From: Galerina marginata
Taxonomy: Eukaryota > Basidiomycota > Agaricomycetes > Agaricales > Galerinaceae
Reading direction: 5' to 3'
DNA length: 64,000 nucleotides
Assembly (NCBI GenBank): GCA_023014335.1
Contig: JAECYW010000008.1
Location: forward strand, 2,418,001-2,482,000
The position numbers and the translations under genes are program-made. The notes below the pieces were generated by a model. The model searched no databases and was not told the DNA's origin. It worked only from the letters and a program-made list of their open reading frames with translations. Position 1 is the first letter of the stretch, and every line of letters starts with the position of its first letter. Shown here one piece after another: positions 45,751-55,634 of this stretch.

Positions 45751-48258
45751 CTAGTAGGCTGGTACTTGGTCATCTGAATCGGAATAATCTGATACTTGGT
45801 CTGCATCATAATAATATGATTTTTGGCGGCGCCCGTCGTTTCCCTCGAAAATTATTCGGAATCCGAGTGGTACTGAGCCACAAACTCTCTCCAGGTATTT
45901 GCCAAATACTTGGACTGTTCTTTCACACATCTTCCTAGTTATTTTACACCTGACATTGCCAGGAAATTTGATCTCGGGAATATTCATCAGCGCTATGAGG
46001 TCCTCAGAGGGACCTGCCTGCGGAATTGCCTTGTGCAAGGTGTACAACATCTCACTTTTATGTGTTGTTAGCGTATGCAACTTTATTTCAGCCGTAAAAG
46101 AACCTACCTCGCATTGAGTTTGGGATGAAGCCTAGTGAGAGTTTCGAGAAGTATCATGGAGAAGATGGCAGTTTTTTCACCGTCGACCACATATTTTCCA
46201 GCACGGAGCGGATTTCTAAGGAACTGCGCCACTAGGTGTCGATACTCGTAGCTGTGAGCGCTAGGGATGAGTATCTCGATGGCTGTGCGAGAGAGCTGTT
46301 GTTGATAAGGTTTCTTTACTTCAAGTCCAAACTTGGTTTTAAGAATGCTACACAGCGTGCCGAAACTAACATCCCACACTTCAGAAGCGATTACAATGGT
46401 GACAACAATGACGACCTTGATAGCATCAGAGTCAATTTGAGCCAAGTCTTTATGGAGGATTTCATCCCATGCTCCACGATGGTGGAGATAGAGTTCTTCT
46501 GTGTTAGAAAATCGCTGACAGTGGGGTCAACTTTTTGGTTTTGGATAATTTGAAAAAACAGATACGCACAGATGCTTTTAGACATCGAAAAAGCCAACAC
46601 ACGCGGGACGCTATTGAATTGTCATTGTCATCGTCCGGCTTTGTGCAGACCAGGGATGCGAACAGGACCTCGAGAAAGGGTGCCCGAAAGAACCGTTCCC
46701 GTAGCTCATCTGTGGGATTCATATGGAGTAGCATGTCCCCTAATTGGTCAATGAACTGCAAGGCAGGCTGAAGAGCATCAGATCCAACATCTAATTGGAT
46801 GATTTGTAAGGTGTAGAGTTTTAATACATAAATGAATACTTACTATATCGCTCGACATGACATAAACCGATGAACACAAGCTCTGTGCACGTCGTTGCGG
46901 GGTTGATGTAGTATTCTTTCGACCTGTCTGGATCCAAAAGGAAGTCCCCAAATGAAGCGTGCAAAAATCGAATGCGATTCCATTCAATTGTGACGCCGAC
47001 AAGGGAAGAGATGTCGACCAGAAGGCGAGCAACATCTCCCTCATCAAGAAACAGGAACCTCTCTAGGAATGAGAGTTGGTCTCCACCAAAAAGATGAATT
47101 CCTGCCCCTAACAGTCGCAGAGTTGCACTTTTATCCTCCACACGGGAAAGAACGTCTCTGTACAAGGCATCAAGTTCCGCGAAGGGTGCACCCCCTCTGG
47201 CAGGCCGTAGACCCAAGATTATTTCCAAGCTACTCATCGGTGTATATCGACTCGAAGATATATATCGGATCACAGTGGCAGCATATATAAACTGCCCGGA
47301 TGATTTATCGACAAGTAATGAGATATCATTGGCTTTTGGCCATGTCGGAGGGATGAGTTTCTTTTGTAGATGTGTTTTCTTCATTTCGGAAAAAGAACCT
47401 TCTAGATATTTCCTGATGTCGGCTTTAGATTGGTAAGTGTCATCCAGTGCGATGCGGGCTGTGACTCCCTCGAAAGCTGAAGTAGAAAATGTGAGACGGA
47501 TTTCTTGCTCTGGTCGACTGGAAAACATGAACATTAAATAAATGGAGTTCCCGTAAGAAGAAAGAGTAGCAGTGGTTTCGAGGATGTGACGTTGGACATT
47601 TGGGTCAGCACATTCATCCAGACCATCGACCATGATGACATAGGGAATCGGCCTCGATGATATACCTGGTTTGCGGATCTGCATCAGAGGATCGACAATC
47701 AGGGCTTTGAACTGGGCTTGAAAGGATTGGTCGAACACGGCTGGGTCATTTTCAACCACACTTTCTATGAGACTTCTGGCATCGGGTACGTTTACCGCGA
47801 CCTGATAAGCTAAACTTGCTGCCAGGGGCCGCACGTTATTTCGTTTGGGGTCCGACCTAGAAAAAAAGAAACTAGCCAAAAGAATGCCTTTCGCGCGGCA
47901 TAGTTCTGCAATCGTCTGTGCGATCGCCGATTTTCCTGCACCGGCGGGTCCGTACAGCCACATAATGTATCGTTCCCATCCGATCTTTCCAACGATCCAA
48001 TCCATTATCTCGGTGAGAATAGCAGTGCGGGTGTCCGGGTAGCATTTTGGAGGATCGAAGCGCTCTCCGGAATTATGAAAAGCGCTTGTCGATGCGGCGT
48101 CGCGAAGAAGTTCAAAACCTACAGGACGCATTGGATTAGTAGGGATACTGACCGCCTTTGTAACGTTCAGGAAAATACCCACCAGTGCGTTTAGGAGGGC
48201 CATTGTACTGAGTAAATACGCTTCCATTGATTTGAAAGTTGTGGCTCCGGGAGAACAT
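45751..48258 (-). CDS. NACHT NTPase B, type II (intact)
   Basis: Five exons in phase give 756 aa: 48258-48183, 48118-46844, 46790-46566, 46498-46108 and 46054-45751; introns 53-67 nt, all GT-AG. The N-terminus MFSRSHNFQINGSVFTQ is shared by all copies here and is often seen before NACHT domains in basidiomycetes. NACHT: Walker A GPAGAGKS (about 82-89), sensor-like FFFSRSDPKRNN, Walker B PYVIMVDGLDEC (about 184-195), MFMFSSRPEQEI, then LHASFGDFLLDPDRSKEYY. The C-terminal 300 residues lack recognisable repeats; motifs are HHRGAWDEILHKDLAQI and GKYLERVCGSVPLGFRI. Such STAND proteins switch on nucleotide binding; fungal relatives act in non-self recognition. It is the only copy in the window without a lesion. 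The conserved 5' flank suggests a shared promoter. Confidence 0.9.
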
Positions 48259-48834
48259 TAGAAGGGGCTTGCAGAGAAAGAGGTACAACTCCAGAATAGA
48301 AGGAAAGATAGTCAACGGAAAGAAGATGAACCACTATAATCCTCTAAAAAGCGGTGTCCGCCGTGATGCATGCATGATGTGTCAACTTGCAATTGGAAGC
48401 CGGCCAAGTTGAGTGAATGAGAGTACTAGAATTAGAACAGGCTGTGTCTCGTTCCACTTCGGTTCGGTGGCGAGGTCTTCACACAGCCGCGGCTGTGCAG
48501 CGAGGCTTGCCGAACCTATCCCTCTGTAGCTTTGGCAAACAAACGTATATCAAGCTGGAAAGGAAAACTAAAAGGGAGGAAAGCTTGGACCGCCGAGGTA
48601 CAAAGCTGTGTACATGAAAGCTGGACAAATTTCATTTTGACACTAGCTACATTACAATTGCAAGTCCTTTGAATCGCGATCAAGTATATTAGATAACCAA
48701 TTCTACTCACCGTATACATCTGTCGCGCAACTGTCGTGCCCCCTCAAATACGTGTAACTCTTTTATCTTGAAGGTTGTTATTGTTATCTCTAATTCTCCG
48801 CTTGCTACCTAATCGTATCGTTGTTCAATGCGGT
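48259..48834. other. 5' flank of NACHT B, duplicated
   Basis: Matches 42.04-42.6 kb and, inverted, 1.15-1.49 kb. It probably holds the promoter of NACHT B. The end (48,720-48,834) is the repeat-unit junction into methyltransferase copy C. Confidence 0.65.
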
Positions 48835-51235
48835 AGCGCTCGTGCTGCAATCGGCTTGGCCGCGAGGCCATGGCCACCGAATTAAGTATTCCTAGAGTCG
48901 CCAGAAAGTCGCGAGGGCATCCAGGCGACCGCACGGAATTTGAGGCGGAAGTGCTCGAACAACTCGATATGATATCATTCCTAAACTGCAATCCCATGCT
49001 AGCTCTGACGTAGGCTTTTGTAGAATCAGGACTGACATGATTCTGTATCGTCGTGGTTGTCAAGAGGGTTCCTACCCATCTTCCGAAACGGAAACTCGCC
49101 AATAAATTTAACAAAAATCCGAGTTGGCCTCTGACTGTGAGCCAGGGCTAGGTGCAAAGCCAGAGGCAGAGGCAGTAACGGTGATAAAAAAGGAACCCTG
49201 CGAGCCAACTTGAAAAGCCGGTTTCTAGATCGAGGTCGAGCTTTTGGAGCCAAAGTTGGATCGAAGGTTTGGTTGGGATTTGGGTGCGAATTCCGGTGCA
49301 GACGTCAGCGGAGGTCCTGCTGCTGCCGCTTCTTTCTGTGAACGTCTCGCCACTCCTACTGCCGATAACGACAAAGACGAAGGCATGAAGACGACAGCAC
49401 CGCGCTAGACTCGTACTCGTGCTTGTACCAGCAGCAGGCCTCGAAAAACCAGCTCGAGAAACACCGATGCTGCTCAAACCAGTAGGCGTAGCGTTCGCAC
49501 CAGCCGCGGTGTCGAGGCTGGTTTTGGTGGCACACCGGATAACGCGGAGTGAACCGGTGGGCTGGAGTTCGAGTTAGAGTTAGAGGTGGGTTTGAAACCA
49601 GCGTCCGGGGTGGAATTGGATGTTCGAGTTGAAGGATAAATTGAGCGGGGGCGGTTTGCCTCTGGCCTTGAGCTACTAGCGGGGACGGCTTTCGCACCAG
49701 CACCAGAAGTCGAGGTTGGTTTTGGTGGCACACAGAATGGCGCAGAGTGGACCGGTGGGTTGGAGTTCGAGTTTGAGTCGGCGGTGGGTTTGGAACCAGC
49801 TTTCGGGGTGGACTTGGGTGTTCGGGGTGCTGCTCCTGCAGTTGCTACGGGCTTCGAACTGGGGCTGAGGTCGAGGTTGGAGGTTGAGGCTGGGCTGAAG
49901 TTGAGGTTGAGGCCGGGGTTGAGGTTGAGGTTCAAGAATAGTCTGAACCAGGCGGACGGCTTGCCCTCGGGCTGGAGTTAGGGCTGGAGCTGGATTCCTG
50001 AGCGGACCTAGGGGTCGGACAGCCAGCGTCGACTTGCATATCCATATCCATATCCATATCCATACCTGCCCTCGTATCCACACCAATGCCCATCCCATAT
50101 TCATGTCCATGTCTCTCGTAGTCTGTCCCTCCGCCACTTTCTGACGTGGTTTGATTGCATTCGCAAGAGAAGAAGCAGTGGCTGCAGCGGACGACGTGGA
50201 GGAAGGATCCGGAAGTCGACGGCCTTGGAGCGGTCGATGTCGATGTAGATGTCGATATCGACGGTCGAGGCGCGGTCGTAGTAGAAGTTGAAGAGGTAAG
50301 TCTAGAACCACGAGCTGTGGTCGTAGACGTAAAGACAGACGCCGATGGAGTAGCATCCATCGTCCAAGGCGAAGCATTAACAACACTCCATTAGAGATAG
50401 CCGTCAACGCCAACGTAGACACGGCAGCGGCAGAGACATCCGCAGGAGGTCCATTGACGTACAACCTACGGGTAGAAAGCTTCGCAGATGTCGATATTGG
50501 CCTTCGGGGTGCGGACCCAGATGCAGCCCCAGCCCCAGAGCGGGGGGAGCATTTGCTCGCCGCTCCGCTCGAAAGGTCTCGCAGCAGCAGCATCTACACT
50601 CGCACTCGCACCACCACTCGCACCAGCAGCACCCTTCGGCCTAGGTCCCGGTCTCGGAAGCGGAGCACCCGCCGCCTTGGGCAGGGCCCATCGTCGAGGG
50701 TGGTGGAGCAATGTCGTCCTCGTTCCCACTACTAATCTCAATAACCTCCGCGCCTCTTCAGACGCAGGCTTGCGGATATCGCCTGTGCTCCTCTGCTTCC
50801 CCTCCTTCTATCGAGACAGATACCCGCCGTGCCCGTACCGCTTTGTGGTCTTCGGAGGAGCCTGACATATCAACGACGTCTGAGTTGGGAGGGATGCTCG
50901 GGCTTTGCCTTGTCGTTGGGTTTGCCTCTGGGCTTGGGGCGGCGGGAAGGCAGTGACAGGCCGTCGTCGTCGTCGGCCAGTATAGAAAGGACAATTACGT
51001 CCGATTCAGAAACGGAGTGTGCAGGTGCCAATTGGCGTTGGAAGAGCGCAATAGACCCGCCGTGACCGCCGTGGTCAAAAACACGCGTGTTTCGCCTGCC
51101 AAAAACGCGTTCCCTATCCAGTCAATGGACGGCGCTGGACTGAACGGCAAAACGGGCTCACCTATAAGTTCGTCCTCGTTCTTCTCAGAATCTCCCATCA
51201 AGTATAGGCTACCCTCTATTCTTACTGCCTGATGG
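48835..51235 (-). pseudogene. Copy C of the methyltransferase 5' part
   Basis: Homologous to roughly 34.07-36.8 kb and to copy B, with more decay and local expansion (repeats of the PPKP-type segments around 49.5-49.9 kb, and an ATATCC run at 50,036-50,062 encoding MDMDMD). SIM-like stretches remain recognisable (DVVDMSGSSED on the minus strand near 50.87 kb). No SET part. Many frames; not functional as a protein. Confidence 0.75.
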
Positions 51236-51241
51236 TCTCCA

Positions 51242-51372
51242 GTCTAATTGACCTACATATATGTCGTGCTAGTGTGTCTTCTCAACCACCGAGAAAGTGA
51301 AAGGATCTGGCGGACTCGCCAGACAAGAGCAATAAACATTAATAAACGCAAAGGCAGGAGGGCCTTAGAAGC
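51242..51372 (+). pseudogene. Inverted scrap of the methyltransferase 5' end
   Basis: The + strand here reads TCTAATTGACC ... GTCTTCTCAACCACCGAGAA ... AAAGGATCTGGCGGACTCGCC, which matches the minus-strand start region of the real gene (36.82-37.05 kb) and of copy B. Its orientation is opposite to copy C next to it; the part between is missing. Confidence 0.7.
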
Positions 51373-53099
51373 TGAACCACCTTTTCACTTTCTACCAATC
51401 GTTCCCATGTAACATCGTCAGCCGCAAAGCTAGATTTTTACAAGTGCGAGGTGTGTATCCCCTTCATTCCCCAAGCTGCTCCGACCTGGTTTCGTGTTTT
51501 AAAGCATACTCCCAATAGATCGACGGGATTTCGAGGTTCATGAAGATAAGAAGATAAGGCTTCCTTGCTCTGAGTTTCTCGAGTTCTGCCTCGACCTCTG
51601 CCCCGGGAGGATATACCATCCAGGCTGTCTAAAGGCTATCTGGAGTAGTAATTTTGGTCTCGAGATATTTGCAATGAGGGCTTTGCAAGATCTTGTACTG
51701 GGTCGTCCGATACGTCGTTCGCTGATCGGATATTAACATTCCACTGTCGCGACATTCGACGTTGACCTTCCTTTGCCTTTTTCTCCGTATTCCTTCGATA
51801 TTTCTGGCGCCTTCTGCTCCTGTGACCTAAGTTTTAAGGTACGTGATGGCTTTCATTCACCCTATGCGATTCTCTTACAATCTGATTCCCATTCCAAAGC
51901 CTCTCACCGACTTTCTGCTCGCTTGTGATCGAGCCAATGCTCCTCAACCTCTGTCCACGATCTGGCCGAACATCTCGTCTCGTCTCCTGCCTCCACCATG
52001 CCTATTCTCTCCTGTGCTTTCCGCAAGCCATCCACCTTCTCACCAGACGCCGGGCTTGGTCAATCTCGTTCCATCAGTTGCTACCCCATTCCTAAGCATT
52101 CGGTGTCTCGAATAACGTCTCTTTACGCAGACGCGACACGGAACCTCTGCCTATGCCACATGTATCCGTAGTCACACATGCACCACCTGCATTCCCTCGG
52201 CGCGCCTCCATGATTTGCGATGATTCGACACTACCACCTTCCTAGTCTTGATTGGGTACTTCATTGCACTGGCCAAACACTTGATGACTTGTAGTGTTCG
52301 ACTTCTCCAACACCTGGCGACAACAATTCAGGGCGGGAATAACCTGTTCAGAGCCCGTTGTAGATGAGGAACAATTCGTATGTCGGATTTCTTTCTTTAC
52401 GTCTATTTCCACTTCAACTCACATACCTGTCCGTCCAGAGAACGCTGTATCACATATTCCACGCCCGCAAAGACCATTGACCCTATCATTGGCGTGTCCA
52501 CGTCTTAACTGGTCGACGTTCAACCGTTCAACACGCCTCGCTTTCTTCGCCTGCTCCACTGTGTGCTCTCTGTGACTTCCGCCTATCCGAGACGGACGCT
52601 CGCATTCCCTCCTCAACGTGTGCTGCCATCGACACTAATATTTCCGAGCGGGCATGAATGCAGTATTGAAATTCGCCGACAGCTTACGTTCTGTATTAGA
52701 CACCGATACATGGTAATTTTGCCGTCCCAGCTATCCTACCCTCTTTTTCTTTGTTACTGGCCATCTATCCCAAAGTCGCCGCAAGTTAACAGTCCTGGGC
52801 GGTTGACTGAAAGGCTGCTGCGCCGTGAATATTTTTATCTGCTCCCCTCACGACGCCGCTCCTTTCCTACTTTGGGGGAGCTCCTTTTTGTCCTTTCTCG
52901 AGTGAGTAGCTTTACATTTTTTAACCACTAGCCGCTTCTGAATCTAGCACGCTGGATTCAAATTCCGCGCCTCATCCAACTTCACAGAAAAATTGGTACC
53001 AACATGTTTCAAGCATATCTTTGCCTCAGCAATCAATAGAAGGAAGTACACATGTTCATACCACAAACGGCGAGTCATCCCTTAATAAAATTTCTTACC
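51373..53099. other. Spacer of unit C, no gene seen
   Basis: Patches match 37.4-38.2 and 45.0-45.5 kb (for example GATCGGATATTAACATTCC and AAGGTACGTGATGGCTTTCA). It is longer than in unit B. Only short open frames without support. Confidence 0.5.
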
Positions 53100-53335
53100 G
53101 AGAGTCACGCCATTCGTCTGAATCAGGCCACCGCTTTAACATCCTCATCCTCATCGCAATCTGGCAACTGGATCTGATCATGTACTTCAGGCCGTCGAAG
53201 GATCAGCTCTTGGTCCTCCAATGGGGTATCCAGACAAATTTGGAGCGGTGTATACACCAAACCTAGGCGCACCCTTCATGCCATATTTCGCCTTCATCGT
53301 GGCCAAAGTAATCGGTTCCAGACGTCCGGAATCTG
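53100..53335 (-). pseudogene. ASCH-domain gene fragment
   Basis: The minus strand reads LEPITLATMKAKYGMKGAPR and onward to GCGGTGGCCTGA, matching 2,745-2,945 of the ASCH gene at the left of the window. The first 100 residues are absent and the frame shifts after GAPR. It follows a NACHT type I fragment on the same strand, the same order as at 1.5-2.9 kb. Confidence 0.8.
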
Positions 53336-53663
53336 AAATCGAATCAACAGGTCGTTCTGGTGAGGTTATACTCGAGTAGATGCGAACTGCCGTCGAGGGA
53401 GGTTCAAAAACGAGTCCTATCACCGCCTCCTTGTGTTGGCGCCTAATTGTTTTTGAATCTTCAGAGGATCCAAGAATTATCGATCAGATGAAAAGACGGT
53501 CGTTTCTCGAGAAAAGAAGTCCAAAAGAGTGGAGTAAATTCTTCGGAGTATTCCTCGATATGTTTAGATCATTATTTTTTGGACACCTCAAACCGAAGTC
53601 TAGCATACATTGGTACACATAATGGATATAAGTAATAAATCTACGACAACACTCTCAATAATA

Positions 53664-54875
53664 CTATCTTCTTTTTACATTCCTCGCCCTCGAATTATAA
53701 CTGCGTATTGCCAAGATCCAACTTGGAGTTGAACGCCCACTTGTTGTTGCATCGTAGTCTGATTCGTAGTAAAATGATACTTGGTCTCGCCTGTCATTTC
53801 CCTCGACAGTTATTCGGAATCCAGTTGGTACTGAACCACAAACTCTGTCCAGGTATTTGCCAAATGCTTGGACCGCTTTTTTGTACATATTCTTATAGCT
53901 ATCCCATGGATCCATGGCCAGTAAGCCACAGTGCGGAAATTTGATCTCGGTAATATTTACCAGTGCTATGAGGTCCTCAAAGGGACTTGCCTGTGAGATC
54001 GTCTTGCTAAGCACACCAAAGGTCTCTAACATATGATATCTATTTGTATCATATTGTATGCATTGTTAATGTGTGCGACTGTATTTCAGCCATAAAAGAA
54101 CGTACCCCAGGTGTTCCAGACATTTAGAGGGTTCAGTCCTGGCGAGAACTTCGAGGAGTATCAAGGAGAGGATAGCCAGTTTTTTGCCATCAACCAGATA
54201 TTTTCCAGCACGAAGGGGATCTGTAAGGAACCCCAGCACCAGGTCTCGATACTCTGAAAAAACGTCTTGGCTTGATGAAGTGCAGAAAATCGTGCCGGTG
54301 TGTAACCCGATGTCTATGTGGGAGACTTGTCCTAATAGTACCTTTTCGTCAAGTCCAAACTTTGCTTCAAGGACCATGCACTGTGTGCGGATATTCAAAT
54401 TTGTGTGGGTAAAAGCGACAATGCTGGCCATCAGAGCATCAGATTTAATTTGAGCCAAGTCTTTACGGAGGACTTCATCCCATGCTCCACGATGGTGGAG
54501 ATAGAGTTCTTCTGTATTAGAAAATCTCTGTCAATGGGGCAATGGGGTCAACATTTTTTTTGTTGTTTTTTTGTTTTGGATAATTGGAAAAAAAAAGAGA
54601 AGCGCACCGATGTTTTCAAAGCAAAAAAAAGCTCATGCACTTGCATTTGGAAATCCTCCACGCCAGTTTGCCATTCCGTGCAGTCCAGGTTAGCGAATAG
54701 GACCTCAACGAAGGGTGCTCGAAAGAACTGTTTCCGTAGCTCATCTGTGGGATTTGCACGGAGGAGCAGGTCCTTTAATTGCTGGATGGACCGCAATGCA
54801 AGCACATGATGATGATGAGCATCTATTCCAACATTTAAATGAAGGGTATGTAATGCATGGAGTTTCAACACATAG
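53664..54875 (-). pseudogene. NACHT type I, 3' fragment cut by the KDZ element
   Basis: Only the part after the NACHT core is present: NPTDELRKQFFRAPFVEVLF, then the exon with the DAL(M)ASIVAFTHTNLNIRT region, LVLGFLTDPLRAGKYLVDGKK, and the last exon EDLIALVNITEIKFPHCG ... GKYLDRVCGSVPTGFRITVEGNDRRDQVSFYYE. Homology to the intact copy ends near 54,875-54,895, where KDZ-type sequence begins. The ITVEGN.RRDQVS signature groups it with the remnant at 1.5 kb. Confidence 0.8.
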
Positions 54876-55000
54876 AGAAGCTACATTGTAGCGAATGATT
54901 CGAAGCATTGAACGTTTACAGTGTGCCGACTCAATCGAGGCCAATGAATTCAATGAACGGGCCCTTAGCGCGGAGACGGCCACGGCAGCCCTAGACGGGC

Positions 55001-55030
55001 CCGAACGGCCTCACAGACGAGGCCGTTCGG
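55001..55030. repeat. Perfect 12-bp hairpin near the left end of the KDZ element
   Basis: CCGAACGGCCTC (55001-55012), loop ACAGAC, then its exact complement (55019-55030). It sits about 100 bp inside the presumed end and could be a subterminal element; a terminator role is less likely in a fungus. Confidence 0.7.
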
Positions 55031-55634
55031 CACCCATGCGGGCTCGGCCACGAGCCAAATTCCTCGAAAAAAAATACATTTGGCTAGCGGCATGAGTAAT
55101 ATAGTGAATGACAATACTACTTGTATTAAATTTATAGTGTTTAGACCAGAGGAAAGATGGGACAGGGGTACCCGGGAAGGCATCAACAAGCTTGGACCCG
55201 CCATTAAAACTACAGGGATAATGAACATGTGAGATGTGTTAATATGCAAAATAGATAGTGTATATTGAAGGTAATGGGACTTAATGTGATACTAGTTATC
55301 AAAACTGTCGATGCCGCCAGAAGCGGCCGCCATCCGTATTGCCGGTGCCGAAATCACAATGCTGAAATGGAATATCAAATGTGCCACCTTCTGGATCTTG
55401 GAGTGAGGTACTGATAGCAGAGCAGAAATTGGGAAAAGCGGTAGCAGCAGCAGCAGCAGCAGCAGCAGCAGATCATGCCGTTATAGTAACGGCACCAAAA
55501 TAAATCACATATGGCAACGGCAACGGCAATGGGACCCAATACTTATAAAGGGAGTATTCACAGAACGGTGGACAGAAGACAAACAAGCAATATGATACAT
55601 TTTTTTTGGAACATTTACTGACAAAGAAACACCA
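55031..55634. other. Left non-coding part of the KDZ element
   Basis: Apart from the AGC run it holds a CGGCAA array (55,513-55,530) and several CGGCNN words. No gene is seen. Confidence 0.55.
55444..55469. repeat. (AGC)n microsatellite
   Basis: About nine AGC units in a row, in non-coding sequence 170 bp downstream of the KDZ partner gene stop. Confidence 0.9.

Noticed and set aside
46821..46843. A premature stop in NACHT B after YSKYSFMY
   Set aside because: A perfect GTAAGT donor lies just before it; the phase-1 intron 46843-46791 restores the frame and has a counterpart in copy A.
52940..52985. A T-loop-like GGATTCAAATTCC stretch suggesting a tRNA
   Set aside because: No matching A box, anticodon arm or acceptor stem could be folded around it.
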